NCBI RefSeq assembly: GCF_000024125.1
Contig: NC_013222.1
Coordinates: 2,644,501 to 2,708,500, forward strand
Reading direction: 5' to 3'
Length of the DNA stretch: 64,000 nucleotides
DNA from: Robiginitalea biformata HTCC2501
GTDB taxonomy: Bacteria > Bacteroidota > Bacteroidia > Flavobacteriales > Flavobacteriaceae
The notes under the pieces were generated by a model. That model saw nothing but the letters and a program-made list of their open reading frames with translations, was not told the origin of the DNA and searched no databases. Both the position numbers and the translations under genes were made by a program. How positions within the stretch are numbered: position 1 is the first letter of the stretch; each line of letters starts with the position of its first letter. This document shows positions 8,040 through 16,990 of the stretch, piece after piece.

Positions 8040-8621
8040 CTAGTTGGTCAGTACAATCTTGTTTTTCTGGATAATCTTGCGCAGGTTGATCAGCGCATAG
8101 CGCATCCGGCCCAGGGCCGTATTGATGCTCACGCCGGTACACTCGGAAATTTCCTTGAAACTCATATCCTTGTAGATACGCATAATCAGGACTTCGCGCT
8201 GGTCGTCCGGCAATTCGTCAATGAGCAGGCCCAGGTCGCTGTCTATCTGGTCTTTGATAAGTTGCTTTTCGATGTTTGGACGGTCGTCTCCGATTACCGA
8301 GAAGATATTGAAATCCTCCCCGCCCTCAAACTTGGGCATCCGCTTGTTTTTACGGAAATGGTCGATAATCAGGTTGTGCGCAATCCGCATGACCCAGGGA
8401 AGGAATTTCCCTTCTTCACTGTAATTCCCCTTCTTCAGGGTCTTGATGACTTTAATAAAGGTATCCTGAAAAATATCCTCCGTAATATCGCGGTCCAGAA
8501 CCTTGGAGTAGATAAAGCTGGTAATGCGTTGGTTGTGCCGGTTGATCAGGATCTCGAGGGAGCGCTCGTCGCCGCTGATATAATCCCTAACCAGGGCTGA
8601 GTCGTCGATCTGTAGTTCCAT
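8040..8621 (-). CDS. ECF-type RNA polymerase sigma factor (copy 1)
   Basis: 193 residues with sigma region 2 (about 20-95: YSKVLDRDITEDIFQDTFIKV, GKFLPWVMRIAHNLIIDHFRK) and region 4 (about 130-190: LPDDQREVLIMRIYKDMSFKEISECTGVSINTALGRMRYA), separated by an acidic linker. It directs RNA polymerase to specific promoters in the cytosol. No anti-sigma factor gene with a membrane helix lies nearby; the only partner is the 47-residue gene 73 bases downstream. It is a clear paralogue of the sigma gene at 9116-9697: identical length, both ending IVLTN. A 230-base region free of genes precedes it, without an obvious TAnnTTTG site. Confidence 0.93.
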   Translation of the reverse strand: MELQIDDSALVRDYISGDERSLEILINRHNQRITSFIYSKVLDRDITEDIFQDTFIKVIKTLKKGNYSEEGKFLPWVMRIAHNLIIDHFRKNKRMPKFEGGEDFNIFSVIGDDRPNIEKQLIKDQIDSDLGLLIDELPDDQREVLIMRIYKDMSFKEISECTGVSINTALGRMRYALINLRKIIQKNKIVLTN

Positions 8622-8855
8622 AGAGCGTACTTTAGTTTTTAATCCAGGACCTTGTTACAGGACATCTGAAGGTTGGTTACCGATTGGGTTATCGTGTCTG
8701 CCGTTCAAACACAATTTAAAAGTAGCCAAAGGCCCTGCTGATGGAAAAACTATGTTGTAAAACGCTCGATTCTTGATGTCAAAGGCGAATTTTGACATTT
8801 CTCGCCCCGGGGTGGGTGGAAGTTACCTCCGGGGTTCCGCCTCGGGACCGGGCAT

Positions 8856-8880
8856 AAAAAAGGCCCCGGAAAGGGGCCGT
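8856..8880 (-). terminator. Intrinsic terminator between the two sigma modules
   Basis: GGCCCC / GGGGCC stem (8862-8867 with 8873-8878) around a 5-base loop. Read on the minus strand it is followed by six T (8861-8856). It lies 27 bases beyond the stop of the 46-residue gene and separates the two sigma modules into independent transcripts. Confidence 0.8.
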
Positions 8881-8904
8881 GGTCTATCTTAAACGGACGT
8901 ATTG

Positions 8905-9045
8905 TCAATTCAGGTTGTTCTCGAAATCCATCCCCCGGGAGGAAATAACAGAAAGGGATTTGGAGTAATCCAGAAGGAACCGTACGGTTTCCTCTGAGGT
9001 GGTTACGAGTTTACATCCGTCCTGGGTTGTGTAGCTGTGATCCAT
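8905..9045 (-). CDS. 46-residue microprotein paired with sigma factor (copy 2)
   Basis: A 46-residue frame starting 70 bases after the stop of the second sigma gene and ending just before a terminator. It aligns without gaps to the 47-residue protein at 7823-7966 across the CKLV…ET…FL..YS.SL…FE.NLN pattern (20 identities over the full alignment). Preservation of a protein alignment between two diverged DNA copies is good evidence that both are translated. No membrane helix, no cysteine pair; one conserved cysteine at position 11. Function unknown; a sigma-associated regulator is a hypothesis only. Confidence 0.75.
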   Translation of the reverse strand: MDHSYTTQDGCKLVTTSEETVRFLLDYSKSLSVISSRGMDFENNLN

Positions 9046-9115
9046 AGGCTGCTGTGTTTGGATAAAATAACGCAAACCAATGCAGCACCCGTGTTTCCGC
9101 TCGACCTATGGCCAA

Positions 9116-9697
9116 TTAATTCGTTAAAACTATATTGTGCTCATCGATGAGCTTCCGCAGGTTGATCAGCGCATAACGCATCCGGCCCAGGGCCGTATTG
9201 ATACTTACGCCGGTATTTTCGGCTATTTCCTTAAAACTCATGTCCCGATACATCCGCAACTGCAGAACCACCTGCTGGTCCTCGGGCAATTCGGCAATCA
9301 GGTCTGCAATATCCGTTTCAATCTGCTCCTGGATCAGTTGTTTCTCCGCATTGAGGCGGTCGTCCTGCATGATGGAAAAAATGCTGAACTCCGGGCTGCC
9401 TTCATAGCGCGGCATCCGGTTGCTCTTCCGATAGTGGTCGATGACCAGGTTGTGGGCAATCCGCATCACCCAGGGCAGGAATTTGCCCTCTTCATTGTAC
9501 TTGCCGAGTTTCAGGGTCCGGATGACCTTGATAAAGGTATCCTGGAAGAGGTCTTCGGTTACCTCCCGGTCGTAGACCTTGGAGTAAATAAAAGAGGAGA
9601 TCCGCTGATTGTGGCGATTGATGAGTATTTCCAGTGACCTTTCGTCACCGTTCAGATAGTTCTTGATCAGGATAGCATCGTCTGCCTGGTGGTCCAT
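9116..9697 (-). CDS. ECF-type RNA polymerase sigma factor (copy 2)
   Basis: 193 residues with regions 2 (LFQDTFIKVIRTL, GKFLPWVMRIAHNLVIDHYRK) and 4 (LPEDQQVVLQLRMYRDMSFKEIAENTGVSINTALGRMRYA). Over much of its length it matches the sigma factor at 8040-8621 residue for residue, with divergence concentrated in the N-terminal tip, the linker and the first helix of region 4; the predicted recognition helix (GVSINTALGRMRYALINLRK) is unchanged, so both may read the same promoters. It has its own promoter (9818-9846) and a leader of about 115 bases, and is divergent from uvrA. Confidence 0.93.
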   Translation of the reverse strand: MDHQADDAILIKNYLNGDERSLEILINRHNQRISSFIYSKVYDREVTEDLFQDTFIKVIRTLKLGKYNEEGKFLPWVMRIAHNLVIDHYRKSNRMPRYEGSPEFSIFSIMQDDRLNAEKQLIQEQIETDIADLIAELPEDQQVVLQLRMYRDMSFKEIAENTGVSINTALGRMRYALINLRKLIDEHNIVLTN

Positions 9698-9817
9698 ACA
9701 ACTTACTTTTTTGGTAATTCCTCCCGTCCACGAAGTTCGCAGAGGCAGGGATTTGGGTTACATTTTCAAAAAAGTAATCGTGTTGTATAGGCAGCGCTTA
9801 TTATATCATAGAATGCC

Positions 9818-9846
9818 CAAATATAGGAATTTTTTAACGTTGGCAA
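9818..9846 (-). promoter_or_regulatory. Promoter of the second sigma/microprotein module
   Basis: Minus strand TATATTTG (9825-9818) preceded by TTG (9846-9844) at 18 bases, an excellent match to the Bacteroidota TTG / TAnnTTTG promoter. Expected leader to the sigma start at 9697 is about 115 bases, long enough for regulation at the mRNA level. Confidence 0.65.
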
Positions 9847-9914
9847 AAAATATGATTCGGGATCGGGCGGGTATTCAGGTGGATCAAGCGCTTCGGTATG
9901 CCCCTGGCAAATCG

Positions 9915-9922
9915 TATCTTTG
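9915..9922 (+). promoter_or_regulatory. Candidate -7 element (TATCTTTG) for uvrA
   Basis: TATCTTTG matches TAnnTTTG and ends 18 bases before the ATG at 9941. It argues that the in-frame TTG at 9920, which lies inside the element, is not the start of uvrA. No clear -33 TTG. Confidence 0.5.
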
Positions 9923-9940
9923 CGCCTCATTCCATCGTAT

Positions 9941-12718
9941 ATGCCCGCACCCGTCCAAGCCGATCCCAGGCAAAATATCCTGATCCAGGGAGCCCGTCTG
10001 CACAACCTGAAGAATATCGACGTGGTGATCCCGCGCAACCAGCTGGTGGTCATCACCGGGATGTCCGGCTCGGGCAAATCGAGCCTGGCCTTTGACACCC
10101 TGTACGCCGAGGGCCAGCGTCGCTATGTGGAAAGCCTGTCTTCCTATGCCCGGCAATTCCTGGGGAAACTGGACAAACCCAAGGTAGACCAGATTCGGGG
10201 TATCGCCCCTGCCATTGCCATCGAGCAAAAAGTAAACTCCACCAACCCCCGGTCTACGGTGGGCACCACCACGGAAATCTACGACTACCTGAAACTGCTG
10301 TATGCTCGGGTGGGCCGCACGTATTCCCCCGTTTCCGGAGAGGAAGTGAAAAAGGATCGGGTATCGGACGTAGTGGATTTCGTCAGGTCCTTTCCGGAGG
10401 GAAGCCGGCTGTTGTTGCTCGCCCCGCTGCGGATCCCGGAGGAGCGCGAGGTTTCCAAATCCCTGGAATTGCTCTCCAAACAGGGCTATGCGCGCATCAA
10501 GCACCAGGGGGAGGTGGTGCGGATCGACCCGGATCTCGAAGGTGTGGGTCGGGAGTTTGAGCTGGTGGTAGACCGGATCGTGGTGCGGGAAGGAGAAGAT
10601 TTCCTGAACCGCCTGGCAGGAGCCGTCGATACCGCATTTTTTGAAGGTAAGGGGGAATGCTATGTCGAATCGCTGGCCGATGGGACGCGTACGCCTTTCA
10701 GCAATAAATTCGAGCGGGACGGGATGCAGTTCCCGGAGCCCAATGTCCACCTTTTCAGTTTCAACAACCCCTATGGGGCCTGCCCGAAATGCGAGGGGTA
10801 CGGGGACGTCATCGGTATCGATGCGGACCTGGTGATTCCCAACACCGGGCTATCGGTTTACGAAAACGCCATTTTCCCCTGGCGGGGCGACAGCATGGGA
10901 TGGTACCGGGACCAACTGGTCAACTCGGCCTACAAATTCGACTTCCCCATCCACAAGCCCTGGTTTGAGCTCAGCGAGGAACAGCAGGCCCTGGTTTGGG
11001 AAGGAAATGAGCATTTTACCGGCCTGAATGCGTTTTTTGCCAAGCTCGAGGAAAAAAGTTACAAAATCCAGAACCGGGTGATGTTGTCCCGTTACCGGGG
11101 CAAGACGCGTTGTTCCGTATGCCGGGGGCGTCGCTTGCGGAAGGAAGCCGAATACGTGCGTATTTACGGTAAATCCATCTCGGATCTGGTGGAAATGCCC
11201 CTGTATAAATTGCAGGCGTATTTTGACGAACTCGAGCTCAGCGACCACGATTCCCGCATCGCCCGGCGGTTATTGACCGAAATCCGGAACCGTCTCGCCT
11301 ACCTGATGCAGGTAGGGCTCGGATACCTGACCCTGAATCGCAAATCCAACACGCTTTCCGGAGGAGAAAGCCAGCGCATCAACCTGGCGACATCCCTGGG
11401 CAGCAGCCTGGTGGGCTCCATGTACATCCTGGACGAGCCGAGCATTGGCCTGCATCCGAGGGATACGGAAAACCTGATCGGGGTACTGGAATCCCTGCGC
11501 GACCTGGGGAATACAGTGATCGTGGTTGAACACGACGAAGATATGATGCGCGCCGCAGACCGGATCATCGATATCGGGCCTGAAGCCGGCACGCACGGCG
11601 GCCGGGTTGTAGCCGAGGGCACCCTGGGGGATATCCTCGCTTCGGATTCTTTCACCGCCCGGTACCTGAACGGCAGCCTGAATATCCCGGTCCCTGCACG
11701 CAGACGGCCCCCCCGAGGGCATATCGACATCCTGGGGGCACGGGAACACAACCTGAAGAACATCGACGTTCGGATTCCCCTGCAGGTACTCACGGTGATT
11801 ACCGGGGTCTCTGGCAGCGGGAAAAGTACGCTGATCCGGCGCATCCTCTACCCGATGCTCCAAAAGGAGTTGGGAGGCTATGGCGAAAAAGCCGGGCAGC
11901 ATACGGAATTCAAGGGGGAGTTCCAGTTTGTCAAATACGTGGAGATGGTAGACCAGAATCCCATCGGGCGGTCGTCCCGGTCGAACCCGGTTACCTATAT
12001 CAAAGCCTACGACGACATCCGCAACCTCTATGCCGCCCAGAAACTGAGTAAACTCCGTGGTTATAAATCCAAACACTTCTCCTTTAATGTGGACGGCGGC
12101 CGATGTGATAAATGCAAAGGGGATGGTGAGATTACCGTGGAAATGCAATTCATGGCCGATGTTCATCTGGAATGCGACCAGTGTGGCGGCCGGAGGTTTC
12201 GCAAGGAGGTGCTTGAAGTTAAGTTCGAGGGCGCCTCCATCGCGGACATCCTGGAAATGACCGTTTCGGATTCCATCGAGTTTTTCAAAGAGCACAAACA
12301 GGAGAAGATTGCGGCCCGCCTGCAGCCCCTGCAGGATGTCGGGCTGGGATATGTCACCCTGGGCCAGCCCTCCTCCACCCTATCCGGGGGGGAGGCCCAG
12401 CGAATCAAACTGGCCTCGTTTCTCGGCAAGGGACAGACCCGGGACAAGGGCGTGTTCATTTTTGACGAGCCCACAACCGGGTTGCATTTCCACGACATCC
12501 ACAAATTGCTCACCTCCTTCAATGCGCTCCTGGAAAAAGGCCATTCCATAGTGGTCATCGAACACAACATCGAACTGATCAAATCTGCCGACCACGTGAT
12601 TGACCTGGGGCCGGAAGGCGGGGATAAAGGGGGGCAGATAGTTGCCTTCGGAAGTCCTGAGGAAATCGCCGCACACCCGGATTCCCTCACGGGCCGCTAT
12701 CTGAAGGGAAAACTCTGA
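9941..12718 (+). CDS. uvrA: Excinuclease ABC subunit A
   Basis: 925 residues, close to the family's usual 940. UvrA is the damage-scanning ATPase of nucleotide excision repair, acting as a dimer that loads UvrB. Two ABC modules are visible: Walker [10 protein letters not shown] (about 40-48) and GVSGSGKST (about 630), each with its signature LSGGE and a Walker B ([20 protein letters not shown]). Zinc-binding cysteines appear in CPKCEGYGD, in CSVCRGRR and in the C-terminal [10 protein letters not shown]…CDQCGG. Start at 9941 is chosen because the upstream TTG falls within the promoter element. Divergent from the sigma factor gene; no uvrB in view. No LexA-type box was recognised. Confidence 0.97.
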   Translation: MPAPVQADPRQNILIQGARLHNLKNIDVVIPRNQLVVITGMSGSGKSSLAFDTLYAEGQRRYVESLSSYARQFLGKLDKPKVDQIRGIAPAIAIEQKVNSTNPRSTVGTTTEIYDYLKLLYARVGRTYSPVSGEEVKKDRVSDVVDFVRSFPEGSRLLLLAPLRIPEEREVSKSLELLSKQGYARIKHQGEVVRIDPDLEGVGREFELVVDRIVVREGEDFLNRLAGAVDTAFFEGKGECYVESLADGTRTPFSNKFERDGMQFPEPNVHLFSFNNPYGACPKCEGYGDVIGIDADLVIPNTGLSVYENAIFPWRGDSMGWYRDQLVNSAYKFDFPIHKPWFELSEEQQALVWEGNEHFTGLNAFFAKLEEKSYKIQNRVMLSRYRGKTRCSVCRGRRLRKEAEYVRIYGKSISDLVEMPLYKLQAYFDELELSDHDSRIARRLLTEIRNRLAYLMQVGLGYLTLNRKSNTLSGGESQRINLATSLGSSLVGSMYILDEPSIGLHPRDTENLIGVLESLRDLGNTVIVVEHDEDMMRAADRIIDIGPEAGTHGGRVVAEGTLGDILASDSFTARYLNGSLNIPVPARRRPPRGHIDILGAREHNLKNIDVRIPLQVLTVITGVSGSGKSTLIRRILYPMLQKELGGYGEKAGQHTEFKGEFQFVKYVEMVDQNPIGRSSRSNPVTYIKAYDDIRNLYAAQKLSKLRGYKSKHFSFNVDGGRCDKCKGDGEITVEMQFMADVHLECDQCGGRRFRKEVLEVKFEGASIADILEMTVSDSIEFFKEHKQEKIAARLQPLQDVGLGYVTLGQPSSTLSGGEAQRIKLASFLGKGQTRDKGVFIFDEPTTGLHFHDIHKLLTSFNALLEKGHSIVVIEHNIELIKSADHVIDLGPEGGDKGGQIVAFGSPEEIAAHPDSLTGRYLKGKL

Positions 12719-12778
12719 GTTATTTCATTCTACATCAACACACTGATTTACAGTTGTTTAAATTAGTTTTTTGTTTTT

Positions 12779-12794
12779 TGGCACGCTAATTGTA
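12779..12794 (+). promoter_or_regulatory. Sigma-54-like -24/-12 promoter
   Basis: TGGCACG followed after 4 bases by TTGTA (TTTTTTGGCACGCTAATTGTAC). This fits the sigma-54 consensus TGGCACG-N4-TTGCA except that the -12 C is T; the spacing between the GG and the G is canonical. It lies 54 bases before the ATG of the repeat protein. If real, an enhancer-binding activator should control this gene. Confidence 0.45.
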
Positions 12795-12847
12795 CCTATT
12801 CGGGCGGTATGTAAATAGTTACATCCGGAATCTTAAAACCGAATACG

Positions 12848-14200
12848 ATGAAAAAGTTTCTACTCATTATAGCGGCCATACTGACGGGAGCAGCTAGCCC
12901 TGTCGCCGCCAGCACAGACGATAAGGTTGCGCTTCGCAATGCCTTCAACTTTGGCAACTCTTTTATTTTTGTCGAGAACGGTATTACGTTTTCGGTATAT
13001 CCGGATGGCGAATTTGATTTTTATATCAACGACCGCGTAAACGTAAACGCCCATGTGGGGGTTGGCCCCATCGGGGTGACCTTTAACTCCGGGTATAATT
13101 ACAACCCCTATGTGCAGTACGATGACTACGGGGCCATCATCCAGGTGGAAAATATCCCGGTATACTACGACTACTACGGTCGCGTAAGCCGTATTGGCGG
13201 TGTGGATATCCTGTATCGCAACGGCCTGGCCTACCGGATTGGCGGGATGCGCATCTTTTACACCCCCCGTGGGATCTACGACTACCACACCGGGTTTATC
13301 AACGTGTATAACAGGGCGTATGTATTCCGCCCGTGGCACCGCTACTTTGCCCGTCCGGCCGTTGGGTTCTGCATGGTCTATAACCGTCCTTACCGGAGGT
13401 TCTACCGTCCCATCCGCTATACGTATTACCGCCCGTACAGGTACAACAACCGCAGGGCGTATGCAGCGGTTGGCAGGACCTACCGCCACGCCCCCCGGGC
13501 AGAGCGTACCCGGATCTACCGGAACGACCGGCGCGTAGCCGTACGCAACGACCGGGTACGAAGCAACAGCCGCGTAGCCGTACGCAACGACCGGGTACGA
13601 AGCAACAGCCGCGTAGCCGTACGCAACGACCGGGTACGAAGCAACAGCCGGGTTATCCGCAGTGCGAATACGGATGTACGCAGGAACCAGCGCTCCAACG
13701 CCACTTCGGTTCGCAGGCAAAGTGCCGCCCGCCAGGGTCAGCGTGACATACGAGGCAACCAACGGGCAACGCGAAGCAATACCTCTGCCCAGTCCCGTCG
13801 GAACACTCAGGATACGCGCACAGTAAAGCGCAGCAGCCGGGAAGTCCGCACGAGTCCGGTTGGAAACACGGTACGCAGCAGCCGGACGACTACGGTACGC
13901 AAAACGGAGGCGCGCCGGCCGGTGCCGCAGCGGGCGTCCAGGAGTACGGTAACCACACGGAAATCAACAACCGTTAAGCGCTCGACCGCCTCCCGGAAGG
14001 CACCCCAGGCGCACCGTAGTGCAACGGCGCGGAAAGCGCCCCAGGCCCGTCGCAGTGCCCCGGCCAGGCAAGCACCCCAGGCCCGTGGGAAGACCGCTTC
14101 CCGGACGGTTCGAAAGTCGGCCGTAAAAAGCAGCCGGCGCAGCGGCTCAGCCGTACGGAGCGGATCGCGTAGCAGAAGCAACAATCGCGGATCGCAATAG
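12848..14200 (+). CDS. Secreted arginine-rich repeat protein
   Basis: 450 residues. A signal peptide (MKKFLLIIAAILTGAASPVAA) is followed by an acidic-to-neutral domain of about 170 residues rich in Tyr, Gly and Val (NFGNSFIFVENGITFSVYPDGEFDFYI…GGVDILYRNGLAYRIGG), then a very basic tail. The tail begins with Tyr/Arg motifs (YRPYRYNNRRAY), contains three perfect 13-residue repeats (VAVRNDRVRSNSR type) and ends in a Ser/Arg/Thr/Ala-rich region with SRKAPQA/ARKAPQAR motifs. The tail should be disordered and bind polyanions such as nucleic acid, lipopolysaccharide or acidic polysaccharide; that is inference. A sigma-54-like promoter precedes it. Convergent with the flippase gene. Confidence 0.8.
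   Translation: MKKFLLIIAAILTGAASPVAASTDDKVALRNAFNFGNSFIFVENGITFSVYPDGEFDFYINDRVNVNAHVGVGPIGVTFNSGYNYNPYVQYDDYGAIIQVENIPVYYDYYGRVSRIGGVDILYRNGLAYRIGGMRIFYTPRGIYDYHTGFINVYNRAYVFRPWHRYFARPAVGFCMVYNRPYRRFYRPIRYTYYRPYRYNNRRAYAAVGRTYRHAPRAERTRIYRNDRRVAVRNDRVRSNSRVAVRNDRVRSNSRVAVRNDRVRSNSRVIRSANTDVRRNQRSNATSVRRQSAARQGQRDIRGNQRATRSNTSAQSRRNTQDTRTVKRSSREVRTSPVGNTVRSSRTTTVRKTEARRPVPQRASRSTVTTRKSTTVKRSTASRKAPQAHRSATARKAPQARRSAPARQAPQARGKTASRTVRKSAVKSSRRSGSAVRSGSRSRSNNRGSQ
13532..13648 (+). repeat. Three perfect tandem 39-bp repeats inside the repeat protein
   Basis: Three identical copies of a 39-base unit (13532-13570, 13571-13609, 13610-13648) beginning CGCGTAGCCGTACGCAACG and encoding 13 residues each. 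No base differs between copies, so the array is recent or kept homogeneous and its copy number probably varies between strains. It is in frame and coding, not a CRISPR. Confidence 0.97.
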
Positions 14201-14219
14201 AAAATAGTTTTTAGGTTGG

Positions 14220-15716
14220 TTAGTTGTCAGGACCCCGTGGAGGATTTTTCTTCTCGGGGTCCGGTTTTTTAAACCCCCTGCCCAGAAGGGCGAACGCGTC
14301 TTTGGCAATCCCCAGCCGATGGACCAGGCCGAGGTAGAACAATGCCGCCAGCAGTGATTTCAACCCAATATTGACCAGGGGGTGAAACGGAAAGGACAAC
14401 CAGAGAAACAACGCCCCGGTGAGGACCCCCACCCCGATCAGCCTAAAGGTATCCCGGCTCCAGGGAACCAGGCCGAATTTCAAGCGGACAAACAGGAGTT
14501 TGACCAGGTTGTAGGCGGCGATTGAGATAAAAGTGGCCCAAGCAGCCCCATTGATCCCAAAGCGCGGGATCAACCAGATATTCAGTGCGATGGTGATGAG
14601 CACCAGGCCCAGGCCAAATACCAGCAACATCCGGTAATACCGGGAATTGTACAGGATGGCCGCATTGATACCCAAAAAGGAATCAAAAACCCGGGCAGCC
14701 CCGATCAGGGCCACAATGGTAAAACCACCCCGGTAATTTTCGGGCAACAGGAGATAGAGCTCTTCGAGGTTCATCAGGATCAGCAGGTATATAAGCCCCG
14801 CCGCCACCAGCAGGGCCAGGGAACTTTTCCGGTAGAGGCTCCCAAGGCCCGACAGGTCCTTTGCGTGGAGCAGTTCGGCGGTAATCGGATAGGTAATCTG
14901 GTGCATGGCCCGTTGGGGGACGATAATTACCGTGGCGATAAAGACGGCTACCGTGTAATAGGCCACATTCGCCAGTTCGATATACTGGTTGATCATGAAC
15001 CGGTCTACTTCCAGGAGCAGTACGGAAACCGATCCGCCCAGGAGGATCAGCGCGCTGTACACGGTAATTTCCCGGGAGTCCCCGGGCAGTCGGAACCGAA
15101 ATCGGAAGGGCATCAGCCGCAGGGCATATACTGCCATCAGCAGGCACCTCAGGGCATACAGGCCCACCAGCCACCTGAGGAAGCCAGCCACCGAGAGCAC
15201 TTCAAAATACAACAGGAAAAGCAGGAGACTGACCCCCAGCCGGACAAAGACTTCCTTTAAAAACGTACCGAATGCCGAACGGAGGCACACCTTGCTCCAT
15301 GCAAAAAACACCTCAAAATACGCCATGGAAAGGCCGATCAGGAAAATATGCCCGACATATTCCGCCACTATGGCATTTTCCCGGGCCAGGAAACTCCCGA
15401 TAGCCTCATCCGCCAACAAGCTGAATACCGCCAGGGGGAGGATAAAAACCAGGGGGAGCAGAAGCATTCGCGTCAGGAACGGGTTCCGGTGCGGTGCTTC
15501 CCGGTTGGCGGAAAAGAATTTCACCAGGGTGTTCGGCACCCCGAAGGCCATCAGCGGCATCAGGAGCGCACCGGTGGAAAGGATAACCCCCACCAGGCCA
15601 AAATAGGTATCGGACAGGAAACGGGTGTATAAAACGAGCGTGTTGACGGCCCCCAACCCGAAACCGACATAGGTTAGCAGCGTGTTTACGATGGATTGTC
15701 TGAGGATAATTCCCAT
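14220..15716 (-). CDS. Oligosaccharide flippase / polysaccharide biosynthesis membrane protein
   Basis: 498 residues with about 12-14 membrane helices, beginning MGIILRQSIVNTLLTYVGFGLGAVNTL, the typical first helices of Wzx/MVF-type lipopolysaccharide flippases (MATE-like fold). It is expected to move lipid-linked sugars across the inner membrane. The start at 15716 is chosen because the sequence upstream is out-of-frame glycosyltransferase code; it overlaps that gene by 31 bases, so the two are translationally linked. It is the last gene of a four-gene operon (DUF4834, YfhO-type, glycosyltransferase, flippase). Substrate cannot be predicted. Confidence 0.85.
   Translation of the reverse strand: MGIILRQSIVNTLLTYVGFGLGAVNTLVLYTRFLSDTYFGLVGVILSTGALLMPLMAFGVPNTLVKFFSANREAPHRNPFLTRMLLLPLVFILPLAVFSLLADEAIGSFLARENAIVAEYVGHIFLIGLSMAYFEVFFAWSKVCLRSAFGTFLKEVFVRLGVSLLLFLLYFEVLSVAGFLRWLVGLYALRCLLMAVYALRLMPFRFRFRLPGDSREITVYSALILLGGSVSVLLLEVDRFMINQYIELANVAYYTVAVFIATVIIVPQRAMHQITYPITAELLHAKDLSGLGSLYRKSSLALLVAAGLIYLLILMNLEELYLLLPENYRGGFTIVALIGAARVFDSFLGINAAILYNSRYYRMLLVFGLGLVLITIALNIWLIPRFGINGAAWATFISIAAYNLVKLLFVRLKFGLVPWSRDTFRLIGVGVLTGALFLWLSFPFHPLVNIGLKSLLAALFYLGLVHRLGIAKDAFALLGRGFKKPDPEKKNPPRGPDN
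14230..14270 (+). terminator. Terminator for the repeat protein within the flippase 3' end
   Basis: GGACCCCG (14230-14237) pairs with CGGGGTCC (14255-14262) around a 17-base loop, followed by GG and six T. It would end plus-strand transcription 30 bases after the repeat-protein stop, and it lies inside the last codons of the convergent flippase gene. Confidence 0.6.
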
Positions 15717-16990
15717 AGGATTTCCTTTGCCAGCCGGCCGGTGAGTTCCCGGCGATGGTATTGGGCTACTCCTCCCGGCCGGACCGAAAGGGCGCCTTTT
15801 CGATAAAGATCGTACCATTGCCGAAGCTGCGCAAGGATTTCGTCCATTTGTCCGTACCGGAACCCCGCTCCGCAGCCGCTGCCTATCACCCGGTCCGCGG
15901 CTTCCCATCCATCCGGGCCTATGGCGAGGATGGGCCGGGCAGCAGCCATGTATTCAAAAAGCTTCCCGGGCACGATGCCCCGCGTTTCCGGCGAGTCGAT
16001 TTCGAGCAGCAGCAGCAGCTGTGCCTTTTCCTGCCGGATGATAGCTTCGCGGTGCGGGACATATGCGTGTATTTTGGTATGGGTCTCCAGGCCGTGCTCC
16101 CTCAGGGACTCCATCACCTCCTCACTGACCAGGCCGGTAAGTTCCAGGCGAAAATCTTCCCGAAAACCCGGCGTATCCCGGAGGAGTGTAGCCAGGGCCT
16201 GCCAGAGGGCATCGGGGTTGCGCCCGCTGAGGAGCGAACCGATATGCGCCACCACAAAGGCACCGTCCGGCTGGTCTCCCCGGGCAGGCTGCCGGTCGAA
16301 ACCGTTGGTGATTACCGCTACCGGGCGGGGCGTATGGGATCCCAGGCTATCGGCCGTTACCTGGCTGGTTGCCATGACGCGATCCGCCGCGCCGAGGACC
16401 CGGGTTTCCAGCTCCCTGTGTTTTCTACGGGCCCGTTTGCCAAGGCTCATGGCGGAATGGTAGCCGATCTCCGTCCAGGGGTCCCTAAAATCCGCGACCC
16501 ATTTCAGGTTCGGCCTGCGCCGGGACAATTCCAGCCCGATCAGGTGCAGGCTGTGGGGCGGCCCGGTGGTCACCAGGGTGGTAATCCCCTCCTGATCCAG
16601 GATGCCAGGCAATTCGCGGACGGCTTTTTTTACCCAGAATTTGCGGGCGTCCGGAATGAAAAAATTGCCTCGGGCCCAAAGCAACAGCCGTTCCACCAAC
16701 CCGGGGTTCCTCCTTTGGATAATTCCGGAACTGATCCGCCCGGCCTTCTTCCGGCCAAACAGCCGTGCCCATGCATAGGGTTCCCAAAATTGGCTCCTGT
16801 ATACCGTGAGGTTTTCCGGCACCTCCCGCTCCAGGTCCGGGTCGGTTAACGGGTAATGGGGGGTTTCGGGAAGGTAGAGAACAGGCTCGAAGCCAAAGTC
16901 GCGCAGGTACTTCACAAAGAACAGCCATCGCTGGACTCCGGGGCCTCCAGCGGGTGGCCAGTAATACGTAACGACCAGTACCTTATGCAT
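15686..16990 (-). CDS. Glycosyltransferase family 4-like
   Basis: 434 residues. N-terminal domain starts MHKVLVVTYYWPPAGGPGVQRW, the glycine-rich loop of GT4 enzymes (usual PPxxGGxxxR pattern), and the C-terminal Rossmann domain contains the donor-binding E-x7-E region (ETRGIVPGKLFEYMAAARPIL). It should transfer a sugar from a nucleotide donor to a lipid-linked or surface glycan on the cytosolic face. The ATG overlaps the upstream stop (TAATG), and its end overlaps the flippase gene by 31 bases: one operon with tight coupling. Donor and acceptor unknown. Confidence 0.88.
   Translation of the reverse strand: MHKVLVVTYYWPPAGGPGVQRWLFFVKYLRDFGFEPVLYLPETPHYPLTDPDLEREVPENLTVYRSQFWEPYAWARLFGRKKAGRISSGIIQRRNPGLVERLLLWARGNFFIPDARKFWVKKAVRELPGILDQEGITTLVTTGPPHSLHLIGLELSRRRPNLKWVADFRDPWTEIGYHSAMSLGKRARRKHRELETRVLGAADRVMATSQVTADSLGSHTPRPVAVITNGFDRQPARGDQPDGAFVVAHIGSLLSGRNPDALWQALATLLRDTPGFREDFRLELTGLVSEEVMESLREHGLETHTKIHAYVPHREAIIRQEKAQLLLLLEIDSPETRGIVPGKLFEYMAAARPILAIGPDGWEAADRVIGSGCGAGFRYGQMDEILAQLRQWYDLYRKGALSVRPGGVAQYHRRELTGRLAKEILWELSSDNPS

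Noticed and set aside
8700..8860. Standard TAnnTTTG promoter for the first sigma gene
   Set aside because: No match with correct bases was found in the 230-base leader; only loose variants, so none is called.
9920..9940. TTG at 9920 as start of uvrA
   Set aside because: It lies inside the TATCTTTG promoter element, so a transcript would not include it; the ATG at 9941 fits the family start.
11270..12295. Minus-strand 341-codon frame inside uvrA
   Set aside because: Shadow frame; uvrA has both ABC modules, zinc cysteines and an upstream promoter element.
13532..13648. Possible CRISPR array
   Set aside because: The repeats are directly adjacent with no spacers and are in frame with a protein; no cas gene is present.
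12860..13762. Long open frame on the minus strand antisense to the repeat protein
   Set aside because: It is a GC-driven shadow of the basic coding sequence, with valine/alanine repeats mirroring the Arg repeats, no promoter and no start context.
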